DNA of 64,000 nucleotides, taken from contig NZ_CP104900.1 of assembly GCF_025449215.1 (NCBI RefSeq), positions 682,001-746,000 on the forward strand. Direction: 5' to 3'. Of this stretch, positions 1-7,956 are shown piece after piece. Origin of the DNA: Shewanella seohaensis (GTDB lineage Bacteria > Pseudomonadota > Gammaproteobacteria > Enterobacterales > Shewanellaceae). The notes under the pieces were generated by a model. That model saw nothing but the letters and a program-made list of their open reading frames with translations, did not search any database and was not told the DNA's origin. The position numbers and the translations under genes were made by a program. Within the stretch, counting starts at the first letter, position 1; each line of letters opens with the position of its first letter.

Positions 1-352
1 CCGGCGGCGTGATGCCCATAAAAGACTGCGAATGCCAGACTATGCTCTGCTGATGCTCGGCATTCTCTGTGGTGGCAATGGCATAGAGGCCTGATTGAAT
101 GAGGTTAAAGCGGTTTTCGAGCACTAATTCGGGGATAAAAATCCGTTTGTTTTCAACCTCAGTCACCGCTAACACCGAATACACATAGGCACTTAGCTCG
201 TTTTTAGCGGCGCTTTTTACTTGCTCGGCAAAGGCGTCATTGAGGGCGACCCCAATCAGCGGCAGCAGCACCAAAATAAACAGCAGCGCACTGAGGACGA
301 GCCGAGTTTTGAGGGAGTTTAATAACTGCCAGGCAAGCGCACGCTTACTCAT
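1..352 (-). CDS. PhoQ-like sensor histidine kinase, N-terminal part (cut by window edge)
   Basis: The reading frame starts with ATG at 352 and stays open to base 1, so only about 117 N-terminal residues are present. It begins MSKRALAWQLL, followed by a hydrophobic membrane segment at about residues 17-35, and then the start of a periplasmic sensor region. The catalytic core lies outside the window. Its start overlaps the stop of the upstream response regulator by several bases, the usual arrangement of a co-translated two-component pair. The family (PhoQ/QseC-like kinase) is inferred mainly from this pairing and from the topology. The signal it senses cannot be read from this fragment. Confidence 0.75.
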   Translation of the reverse strand, partial: MSKRALAWQLLNSLKTRLVLSALLFILVLLPLIGVALNDAFAEQVKSAAKNELSAYVYSVLAVTEVENKRIFIPELVLENRFNLIQSGLYAIATTENAEHQQSIVWHSQSFMGITPP

Positions 353-1027
353 CTGGGGAGATGACTCTTAAACGATAGCCTTGGCCGCGCAGGGTTTCGA
401 TCAGATTATATTGGTTATCTGGGTCGAGTTTTTGCGTAAACGGCGGATAAAGACTTCGATAACGTTGGAGTCGAGGTCAAAATCCTGATCGTAGATATGT
501 TCGGTGAGCGCAGTTTTCGATTTCACTTCGCCCTGATGCAGCATAAAAATCTCAAATAGTTTGTATTCAGAGCCGCTTAGGGTGACGAGTTCATCCCCTT
601 TGCGCACTTCTAAGCTACTAGTATTTAAGCTAAAGGGGCCGTTAGTAATCACTGGGCTGGCTTTACCGGCCGAGCGGCGGATCAAGGCTTTGAGCCGAGC
701 CACTAATTCTTCGGGATGGAAGGGCTTAGTGAGATAGTCGTCGGCACCAGCATCGAGGCCCTCGACTTTATCCTGCCAGCTATCTCGCGCGGTTAAAATC
801 AGGATAGGGAACGCGCGCTCTTTTTGGCGCACGCGGCGAATAAGGCTTATGCCGTCGAGTTTAGGTAAACCGACATCGATAATCGCGGCATCATAATTAT
901 ATTCAATGGCTTGATACAGACCTTCTTCACCGTCGCTGGCGACATCTATGCTGTAGTGAGCATCGAGCAAGTGCTGTTTTAAGTTGGCTTGAAGCGCTAA
1001 ATCGTCTTCAACGAGTAAGAGTCGCAT
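345..1027 (-). CDS. OmpR/PhoP-family DNA-binding response regulator (frameshifted near its C terminus)
   Basis: This is a two-domain response regulator. The receiver domain (about residues 1-115) has the acidic pair EDD at 7-9, the phospho-acceptor Asp51 in AAIIDVGLP and the Lys in LTKPF. A winged-helix Trans_reg_C domain occupies about residues 125-225. The literal frame stops at 401 because one base is missing in the T5 run at 429-433. Adding one T gives the expected ending KKLDPDNQYNLIETLRGQGY and a 227-residue protein that ends at 345, overlapping the kinase start. The ATG at 1027 is chosen because it starts directly at the receiver domain. A longer upstream frame only runs antiparallel to nothing recognisable. 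The regulator is preceded by a PepSY gene one base away and is probably in its operon. The shift is most likely a sequencing error. Confidence 0.85.
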
Positions 1028-1028
1028 A

Positions 1029-1331
1029 TTAATTCCTCGAAACACGCCCAGTGGCGGCATCCACCGAAACAGAAAAAACTTGGCCATCGTTATTGAGGAT
1101 TTTGACTCTATAGCCCGAGCCACTCGACTGCACGCTGAGCACTTTTCCTCGATATTGACGTTGCGCCATCGCCACGGCCTGATCTGGACTGTTGACCACA
1201 AGGCGGCGCTGCTCATTCTTCACACCTTGGCCGCGCGATTGATTACGATCATCGTGTTTATCATTGCCCGCCATGCTGCCAAAGGAGGTGCATAAGCAAG
1301 CGACTAGGGTCAGTGTCAAACCAAGTTTCAT
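1029..1331 (-). CDS. Small secreted PepSY-domain protein
   Basis: This 100-residue protein starts with a clear signal peptide (MKLGLTLTLVACLCTSFGSMA, cleavage near residue 22). A charged Arg/Asn/Gln-rich linker follows, and then a PepSY domain from about residue 46 to the end. The domain contains the typical pattern A...A....G.V..V.....GYRVKI....G....V.VDA.TG. It ends one base before the response regulator start, so it is the first gene of a PepSY-regulator-kinase operon. PepSY domains inhibit peptidases or act as periplasmic sensors. Secreted PepSY proteins encoded next to two-component genes are common in Shewanella and may modulate the kinase, but that role is inference from the neighbourhood. 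Confidence 0.8.
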   Translation of the reverse strand: MKLGLTLTLVACLCTSFGSMAGNDKHDDRNQSRGQGVKNEQRRLVVNSPDQAVAMAQRQYRGKVLSVQSSGSGYRVKILNNDGQVFSVSVDAATGRVSRN

Positions 1332-1690
1332 ATCTGTTACCCGCGCATGTTCGGCGATCTTAAGTGAGTAGCTAGGTGGATAGCTTATCGAGTCGACTAA
1401 GAATACCTTATCACCATAACAAACACATAGAGATCAGCCAATTGGTAAACACAATTCCTTTAAAATTCACTGCGATTCGTGGGATTTTATCGAGTTAATC
1501 CCCATCGAACCTCTTTACAGAACAGGAGTCATATCCTGTGACATATTAGCAGTGTTAACCAAAACAGATGAATTGAGGCTGAACGGCTTTTTATCCCAAA
1601 AAATCACGGTTTTTAATGTTCAGCTTATGTTCACCTTGAGTGCCCTCTAATGTCACCAATTTGAACGGATTATCCAATGGGGTATTCAAG
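1332..1690. other. Intergenic region between divergent PepSY operon and anchor-H gene
   Basis: These 359 bases separate two divergent transcription units and must hold both promoters. I see no open reading frame of convincing quality and no RNA gene. Two structures stand out. A dyad at 1522-1539 has arms ACAGGA and TCCTGT around six bases. A wider 7-base inverted repeat has arms GCTGAAC at 1578-1584 and GTTCAGC at 1618-1624. Either could be a regulator site, perhaps for the two-component regulator encoded on the left, but no known consensus was matched. Confidence 0.5.
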
Positions 1691-2623
1691 ATGAGCACAC
1701 TCAATCAATCAGGTATCGTAGGCACAACTCACTCTACCTTTATCAAGGCAATCGCATTGGCAGGTGCATTACTGGCGCCGACCATGGTGAGCGCAGAGTC
1801 CTTCGACGAGTCAAACTTGGCCCCCTTTAGCGCGGCCAGTATTGGGATGGCAAAAAAAGCCGATGCCGAGCAGGCCGCAGAGCAAGAAAAACAAGCCCTA
1901 AGCCTATTGCAGCAGTCGGCGCCCGCTCAAAGCGTGGGTGAAGCCGCTGCAGCCGCTGTTAAATCTTTAGCGCCGTCGTTGTCGCCAAAGAGTCCGAGTG
2001 CTCATCGCGTGCAATTGATGGGCGCTACCCCCATGACCCGCGAACAAGTGATTGCTAAGCACACGAGTCAGCCTATTCCAAGCTCGAGTGCGACCAGTGA
2101 AGATCCCTATCGCGCACCCGTGTATCACAGCTTTGGGATTTTTGATGCCAGCAGCCGTTTGTTTGAAGACTTTGATTACGATGGCTTTTATCAAACCTTC
2201 AGCGTGACCTTCGATGTGGATGTGTTTGGCTCATATCTTAATGAGCGCGCCGACCTGTTTGCCGAGTTGTACCTCAGCCGTAACGGTGGCCCTTGGGTGC
2301 ATTACTACACCACGGACGTGTTTACCATTTACGGTGACTCAACGCAGGATGATTACGAAGTACTGACCACCCTCTACACTGGTTATCCAACGGATCACTA
2401 CGATGTATTAATCGATGTTTATGAAGTAGGTTATAGCGATATTGTCGCCACCATTAGCGCCGATGACACCGATGGCTTATATGCCTTGCCGCTGGAAAGT
2501 AGCGACCGTGACCGTGTTGACGAAGTGATTGTGGTGGAAGAAAGCGGCGGTGCATTGTCTATCTTTGCCTTGCTTGGCCTTGGGTTGTTCGCTGCACTAC
2601 GCAAGCGTGAAAAATGGGTTTAA
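1691..2623 (+). CDS. Choice-of-anchor H family protein with GlyGly-CTERM sorting signal
   Basis: This is a secreted protein of about 310 residues. It has an N-terminal signal segment (KAIALAGALLAPTMVSA), an Ala/Gln-rich low-complexity region, and an acidic aromatic beta-rich domain (about residues 140-280) containing YHSFGIFDASSRLF and FDYDGFYQTFSVTFDVDV. The C-terminal tail has an SGG motif, a hydrophobic helix (ALSIFALLGLGLFAAL) and a basic end (RKREK). That tail is the GlyGly-CTERM layout, processed by rhombosortase in Shewanella and Vibrio, so the protein is probably exported by type II secretion and attached to the cell surface. The ATG at 1691 follows a GGGG stretch at good spacing; an upstream in-frame start at 1640 lacks this. 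The family name is from memory of the domain pattern. No catalytic residues are evident and the function is unknown. Confidence 0.7.
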   Translation: MSTLNQSGIVGTTHSTFIKAIALAGALLAPTMVSAESFDESNLAPFSAASIGMAKKADAEQAAEQEKQALSLLQQSAPAQSVGEAAAAAVKSLAPSLSPKSPSAHRVQLMGATPMTREQVIAKHTSQPIPSSSATSEDPYRAPVYHSFGIFDASSRLFEDFDYDGFYQTFSVTFDVDVFGSYLNERADLFAELYLSRNGGPWVHYYTTDVFTIYGDSTQDDYEVLTTLYTGYPTDHYDVLIDVYEVGYSDIVATISADDTDGLYALPLESSDRDRVDEVIVVEESGGALSIFALLGLGLFAALRKREKWV

Positions 2624-2709
2624 TACCCTGAAATAAACTCTTTTGTAAGCCATCAGGGTTTTACCAAGTCAGCGCCTATTTAGAGTAAACAGCGTGGCTA
2701 ATACTAAAG

Positions 2710-2739
2710 GCAGCGTATCCATCGATGCGCTGCTTTTTT
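2710..2739 (+). terminator. Rho-independent terminator after the anchor-H gene
   Basis: A ten-pair stem with arms GCAGCGTATC and GATGCGCTGC (one G-T pair) closes a CATC loop. A T-rich tract TTTTTTATTT follows on the plus strand. It lies about 90 bases after the stop at 2623. Confidence 0.75.
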
Positions 2740-2884
2740 ATTTCGCAATGCGGGTAACAAAAGCAACCTTGCGATTTATCGGCAATTTGCCCTCCTCTGC
2801 TACAAATCCCCTTTTTCTCTCTGTGTTTATCATTTCCGATTCGGGCTAGTATGGGCAAGTTACGTTAACTAAAGGAAGAGAGAC

Positions 2885-3358
2885 ATGATTGCTCAAGGTC
2901 AAACATTACCAGCGGCGACGCTAAGCCAACTGACTAAAGATGGCATGGTAAATCATCAAGTTACCGAGCTGTTCGCGGGTAAAAAAGTGGTGTTATTTGC
3001 AGTGCCTGGTGCTTTCACACCAACCTGTTCTGAAGCGCATTTGCCAGGTTATGTGGTGCTGGCCGATCAATTTAAAGCCAAAGGCGTTGATTTAATTGCC
3101 TGTGTATCGGTAAATGATGCCTTTGTGATGAAAGCGTGGGGCGAAGCGCAAAATGCGTCTGAGCTACTGATGCTTGCCGATGGCGATGCCAGCTTTACTA
3201 AGGCGCTCGGGTTAGAGATGGATACCGCTGGCTTTGGTGGGGTACGTTCACAACGATATGCGATGATCATCGATAACGGCGTGGTGACTTTACTGAATGT
3301 AGAAGCACCTAAGTCATTTGAAGTGAGCAAAGCCGAAGTGGTATTAGCGGCACTTTAA
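2885..3358 (+). CDS. Peroxiredoxin 5-type thiol peroxidase (redoxin family)
   Basis: This 157-residue cytoplasmic peroxiredoxin reduces hydrogen peroxide and alkyl hydroperoxides. The active-site signature PGAFTPTCSEAH places the peroxidatic cysteine at residue 48. A further Cys at about residue 73 (LIACVSVN) may or may not serve as a resolving residue. The length and the GGVRSQRYAMIIDNGVV region fit the Prx5/PrxII subfamily, which usually takes electrons from glutathione/glutaredoxin. The start is supported by AAGGAAGAG just upstream of the ATG. The gene is monocistronic and ends at a strong terminator. No OxyR-like site was recognised upstream. Confidence 0.9.
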   Translation: MIAQGQTLPAATLSQLTKDGMVNHQVTELFAGKKVVLFAVPGAFTPTCSEAHLPGYVVLADQFKAKGVDLIACVSVNDAFVMKAWGEAQNASELLMLADGDASFTKALGLEMDTAGFGGVRSQRYAMIIDNGVVTLLNVEAPKSFEVSKAEVVLAAL

Positions 3359-3376
3359 TGCCTGATTAAAAAACAA

Positions 3377-3402
3377 AATGGGAGCCTAGGCTCCCATTTT
3401 TA
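3377..3402. terminator. Palindromic bidirectional terminator
   Basis: A perfect 24-base palindrome with arms AAATGGGAGCCT and AGGCTCCCATTT has A-rich sequence on the left and T-rich sequence on the right. It lies between the convergent peroxiredoxin and chemoreceptor genes and can end both transcripts. Confidence 0.85.
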
Positions 3403-3414
3403 TTGGCATCAAGC

Positions 3415-5390
3415 TTAAGCCGCTCGGGCAGATACTGTGTTGGTGTCGGCTATGCCTAGGCTGGTCTCAATATCTTCCACGCTTTGCTGTACTTCTTGGG
3501 CAATCACTTCGCTCTGCTGCGAACTGGTTTGCGCTTGGTCTTTTAGGTTATCCATGCTGCGGACAAATTCATCGAGGTAATCGACCTGTTCCTTGGCGTT
3601 AAGCGAACCCTGCTTGGCGGTATTGGCCATTTCACTCGCTTGATTTTGTACGGTTTGCGCCACATGCCATAGGCTCTGTGCCCGCTGTTTTTGGCTATCG
3701 GTCGCTTGGGCAATGCCATCGACACTCTCGCCGAGTGCGAGGTTAGATTGGGTGAGTTGATGCAGGATCTTCACGATTTCATTTAACGACACCTGAGTGC
3801 GTTGACTCAGGCTTCGAACCTCATCGGCGACCACGGCAAAACCGCGACCTTGCTCGCCCGCTCGGGCGGCTTCGATGGCGGCATTAAGCGCCAACAGATT
3901 GGTTTGCTCGGCAATATTGCCAATTACATCAATGATTTTAGCGACATCTGCCACCGAGTTATTTAGGCTTTCGAGCGAGGCATGGCAAAGGCCAACCGCC
4001 GTCTGGGTTTGTTCTGTGGCACTCAGCACGGCTTCTGCCTCGGTTTGGCTCGACTGCATTTGGCGCATGGTTTCGGCCGCGCTTTGTTCAACAAGGGCCG
4101 AAGTGTGGCTGACCTCATTGGCGAGGCTGCGGATATGCTCGGTTTGCGACTGAGTGTCGGCAACTATGGTCTGAGTGTGTTCGGTGTGCTGCGACAGTTG
4201 AGTAATGCGCGCGACCAACTGACTCAAGGATTGAGAAACCTTAGTCATTTGTTGGCGCTGGAGTTCGTCTTCTTGCTCGAATCTGTGCAGTAATTGGTTG
4301 AAATGGCCTGCAATTTGGCCGGTTTCACAGCGGCGATTGATATCCAAGCGTTCACGACTGTTGGACTCGCTTAATTGCATAAAGGCTTGATTGAGGCGTT
4401 TAAGGGGCTTAACCACACGGTTCTGTTGCAGGATTAAGTAGCCGATAGCAAACAGCGCCATAATCGAAACCATCGCATAAAGAATGACTTGTAACTCATA
4501 TTTGAGCTGTTGGTTTTTGGCGGCCTGTGCCTCGCCGAGGGCGATGAGCTGCTGTTCAACTCTGCTAATGGCTTGAATTAACTGCTCTTGCATCTCCTGA
4601 TTGGCTTGCAGCAGTTGGTGGGTGTTGGCGACTTCTTTATTGTAGCGGTTGGCAAGGCTTAACAGCTCGCTGCGATCATTTTCGCCCACTTCAATTTGTT
4701 CTGGCTCACTCGCGCCTAGGGCAAATTCATCGGCTTCCTGCTGCTCGTACACGCCGATTAACGGCAGGGCGTTCAGTCGGTCACGCCACTGGTTCAGCTC
4801 CTTGCTGGTGCTGTCGAGAATATTTTTAAGTTGCTGATTTTTATCGATGAGATAGCCATCGGTAAGCTGCGATAATTGATAAACAATGCTGGGTAAGTCG
4901 CGACTTAATTGCAGATATTGTTCGGCCACAGTGGCATTAATCGCTAAACCTTTGTCAGCGTAACTGCCGAGTCTGCGGTTATAGTCGAGCATTTCAGATT
5001 CGGCGTGGGCCAGCAGTTGTCTTGGGTTGCCCGCGAGTTTGCCTGCGGCGCGGTATTTAGTGTCTAAGTCTTGAATGAATTGGCTAAGGCCAGTTTGTAA
5101 TTCCTCATCGGCACTGCCCGCTGCGGCGAGGTTGAGCTCGCTGAGCTTGGTTTTAATCTTGCTTAGTTTGGCTTTGGCTTCTTCGAGTTGGGTCGCGTTG
5201 CCACTGGCTAAATAGCCATCGAGATCGCGGCGCACCCCACGAGAAAATCCTGTTGTAGGCCTTGCAGCACTTGGGTTTGTTGCTCAATCTGTTGTCTTTG
5301 ATCACTGCTCCACAGCACCACGGCTGCTAATAGTCCAGCAAGCAATAACAACAGCGCCGAAGCTGAGAGTGACAGCGTTGAAATCTTCAT
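3415..5390 (-). CDS. Methyl-accepting chemotaxis protein (frameshifted)
   Basis: This is a membrane chemoreceptor of 658 residues after repair. The first membrane segment lies at about residues 7-27 ([18 protein letters not shown]). A helical periplasmic sensor of about 250 residues follows, then a second membrane segment ([19 protein letters not shown]), a HAMP region and the MCP signalling domain with the hairpin tip [22 protein letters not shown] and [11 protein letters not shown]. The literal sequence breaks after residue 51 because a C is missing in the C4 run at 5235-5238. Adding it joins LQQDFLVG to [13 protein letters not shown] in frame. The ligand cannot be predicted. A dyad (5460-5492) sits between this gene and envZ. 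The break is most likely a sequencing error. Confidence 0.9.
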
Positions 5391-5459
5391 GATGCAATCT
5401 TCATTGGAAACTTTAGGAAGTTAACTGCCTAGAGTTTATGAATTTCGCGTGACATAAAT

Positions 5460-5492
5460 ATGACAACACAAGTTGAATGTCAGCGTTGTCAT
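5460..5492. repeat. 8-bp inverted repeat upstream of the chemoreceptor gene
   Basis: Arms ATGACAAC and GTTGTCAT are separated by 17 bases, between the end of envZ and the chemoreceptor start (both minus strand). There is no T tract, so it is more likely an operator or a weak hairpin than a terminator. Confidence 0.4.
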
Positions 5493-5506
5493 GCTGAATC
5501 TTGGAT

Positions 5507-6823
5507 TTACTCCAAGGGGAGCCAGACTTGGGCTTTTAAGCCGCCCTCAGTGCGATTAGATAAGGTCACTTGGCCTTGGTGACGGTCGATAATCCGTTTG
5601 ATGATGGCGAGCCCAAGGCCCGAGCCAACACTGCCGCGCGCAATATCGCCTTGGGTAAAAGGTTGAAACAGTTTGGGAATTTGCGACTCATCAATCCCAG
5701 GGCCATTATCCTCAACGCTAAAGCCGATACGCTTACCATCAAATTGCGAGCTTATCCGCACCCAGCCCGAACCATAACGGAAGGCATTTTCGACCAGATT
5801 ACTGAGCACTCGCTTAATTGCCAGCCCTTGGAACAAGGCCTCGGGGCAGTCGCTCAGTACGACTTCAATTTCACCGTCGCGGTTGGCTTCGGCCTGCGCA
5901 ATATCTTGAATGAGTTTATTAATTTGCCCTAGCTCGCGGCTCGCCTCCTGATCTTGGCGAATGTAGGCAATAAACTGGCTGATAATGGCGTCCATATCTT
6001 CGATATCGTTGACGATGCCATCTTTAAGATATTGATCTTCCTCGACCATCATCTCGGAGGCGAGACGAATCCTCGTCAGTGGCGTGCGTAAATCATGGGA
6101 AATCCCCGCCATCAACAGGGCTCTGTCCTGTTCGAGCTGTTTCATGCTGTGGGACATTTGGTTGAAGGCATTGGTCACTTCCACCAATTCACTGGAGCCT
6201 TTTAGCGGCAGAGGATCGGGAAACTCGCCGCGTGAGACCGAGATCGCGGCTTTTTGTAAACGTCTAAGCGGCCTATTCTGCTGGCGGGCAAACCACCATC
6301 CACCGGCGACACTGAGCGCGCCGATCACCATTAAGTACAAGGTGAGTGGCGACAAATCGGAAACGTTTTGCCCGATGAGCGGCACTTTAATCCATACTGA
6401 TGGCGCCTGCGGCGGGCGGATCCAAATTTGTAATACTGTGCCGTGGGTGACGCGAACTTCAGCATCGCCACCTAGGTATTCCGACATCTGCGATGACCAA
6501 AAACCGTAGTAGGTGGCCTGCTCGATTCCCGCCTCGCGGGCCTGTTGTTGGTTGTAGACCTTCATGCCATCGTCACGGACTTTGGCATTGAGCGCATCGA
6601 CTATGGTTAAGTGTTCACGGCCAATATCGACACCATCGACAAATAACAGATTGATTTGACGAGCAATTAACTGGTTGATTTGCTGGTAACTGGGCTTTAA
6701 TACATACACAGCCACAGTGACATAGGAAACCAGCTGATTGATCAACAGTAGACAACCAATCAGCATAACGGTTTGGCTAAAGGCGCTGCGGGGAAGAAAG
6801 CGCCACCAAAACTTAGATTTCAT
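5507..6823 (-). CDS. envZ: Osmosensor histidine kinase EnvZ
   Basis: This 438-residue inner-membrane sensor kinase phosphorylates and dephosphorylates OmpR. Two membrane segments (about 15-35 and 158-180) flank a periplasmic domain. A HAMP region comes next, followed by the dimerisation/phospho-acceptor motif [15 protein letters not shown]. The acceptor is His243, the same number as in E. coli EnvZ. The ATPase domain shows N ([12 protein letters not shown]), G1 (VEDNGPGID) and G2 (GSGLGLAI) boxes. The gene lies 39 bases downstream of ompR in the same direction, the standard ompR-envZ operon. The reading frame is intact. Confidence 0.95.
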   Translation of the reverse strand: MKSKFWWRFLPRSAFSQTVMLIGCLLLINQLVSYVTVAVYVLKPSYQQINQLIARQINLLFVDGVDIGREHLTIVDALNAKVRDDGMKVYNQQQAREAGIEQATYYGFWSSQMSEYLGGDAEVRVTHGTVLQIWIRPPQAPSVWIKVPLIGQNVSDLSPLTLYLMVIGALSVAGGWWFARQQNRPLRRLQKAAISVSRGEFPDPLPLKGSSELVEVTNAFNQMSHSMKQLEQDRALLMAGISHDLRTPLTRIRLASEMMVEEDQYLKDGIVNDIEDMDAIISQFIAYIRQDQEASRELGQINKLIQDIAQAEANRDGEIEVVLSDCPEALFQGLAIKRVLSNLVENAFRYGSGWVRISSQFDGKRIGFSVEDNGPGIDESQIPKLFQPFTQGDIARGSVGSGLGLAIIKRIIDRHQGQVTLSNRTEGGLKAQVWLPLE

Positions 6824-6862
6824 CTTGATGCCAACGCACTGACGACTTCAGGCAAGAGTGGC

Positions 6863-7588
6863 TCATCGACGGGCGGCGCCATCGGGCACAAACACATAAC
6901 CTAGGCCCCACACGGTTTGGATATACCTTGGGTTAGCGGGATCCTTCTCAATTAAACGGCGCAGGCGCGAAACCTGTACGTCAATCGAGCGCTCCAGCGC
7001 CGAATAATCACGGCCACGGGCGAGGTTCATCAGTTTATCCCGCGACAAGGGTTCGCGTGGATGGGTGACTAACACTTTTAATACGGCGAACTCGCCACTG
7101 GTGAGTGCGATAGCCTCATTACCGTGGTACATCTCGCGGGTGGCTAAGTCGAGGGAGAACTCGCCAAAGCTAATTTCAGCCTCTTGCTGCGCGGGCGCGC
7201 CGGGGACATCTTGAATTTGGCGACGCATTACCGCTTTGATCCGCGCCAATAACTCCCTCGGGTTAAAGGGTTTTGGCAAATAATCGTCGGCACCGAGTTC
7301 TAAACCGATAATCCGGTCGACCTCATCGCCCTTGGCGGTGAGCATCACAATCGGAATCGTACTGCCCTGTTGGCGCAGACGACGGCAGATGGATAAGCCA
7401 TCTTCACCGGGCAACATCAAATCGAGCACTATTAGGTGGAAGTTTTCACGCTCCAATAAACGGTCCATCTGCTCAGCATTGGCCGCACTGCGCACCTGAT
7501 AGCCTTGCTCCATCAGGTAACGCTCGAGTAGTGCTCGTAGGCGCATATCATCATCGACGACGAGGATTTTCGAGGTTTCTTGTCCCAT
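6863..7588 (-). CDS. ompR: Osmoregulation response regulator OmpR
   Basis: This 241-residue response regulator is the partner of EnvZ. The receiver domain has the acidic cluster DDD at 12-14, the phospho-acceptor Asp56 (HLIVLDLMLPGEDG), and the switch Thr and Lys in MLTAKGDEVDR and LPKPFNPRELLARI. The C-terminal winged helix includes LTSGEFAVLKVLV and the recognition region RSIDVQVSRLRRLIEKDP, ending near WGLGYVFVPDG as in OmpR orthologs. It is known to control porins and envelope genes. It is the first gene of the ompR-envZ operon, divergent from the hybrid kinase gene. The reading frame is intact and the length is normal. Confidence 0.96.
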   Translation of the reverse strand: MGQETSKILVVDDDMRLRALLERYLMEQGYQVRSAANAEQMDRLLERENFHLIVLDLMLPGEDGLSICRRLRQQGSTIPIVMLTAKGDEVDRIIGLELGADDYLPKPFNPRELLARIKAVMRRQIQDVPGAPAQQEAEISFGEFSLDLATREMYHGNEAIALTSGEFAVLKVLVTHPREPLSRDKLMNLARGRDYSALERSIDVQVSRLRRLIEKDPANPRYIQTVWGLGYVFVPDGAARR

Positions 7589-7956
7589 GGGATGTCCTTA
7601 AATTGCTCGGATTATTGCTTTTATTCTTTATGCCGTCATACAACAAAGATTAACTGGCTGAAATTGAAAACGAATCTGCCAAGAATGTGCTTAATATAGC
7701 TGGATTCAATCTGAGCGACTAGCTCATGATGTGAGTCAATGTCGACCGAATACGGCTAATTGCCAACTCATGTTAATACTAAGCAAATGAAATTGCATGG
7801 GAATCGTCACATTTATCTAGTATGTAACTGAAATTGTAACTAAATTGGCATTAGCTACTTTTGATGCATTTGTTGAGTTAACTTATCAGCTTTATGGCAA
7901 AAGTATTTTGATTAGTCCAGAATCATAACTCTATGATTATCAATTATTAGGTGTAT
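7589..7956. other. Divergent intergenic region between ompR and the hybrid kinase gene
   Basis: These 368 AT-rich bases hold the promoters for ompR (leftward) and the hybrid kinase (rightward). I see no gene. A compact dyad at 7921-7938, with arms AATCATA and TATGATT around four bases, lies about 20 bases before the kinase start. It could act as an operator or as an mRNA hairpin near the ribosome binding site. No known regulator consensus was matched. Confidence 0.5.

Noticed and set aside
1578..1624. Seven-base inverted repeat GCTGAAC ... GTTCAGC
   Set aside because: Arms are 33 bases apart and short; expected by chance in a 360-base region. Noted in the intergenic entry only.
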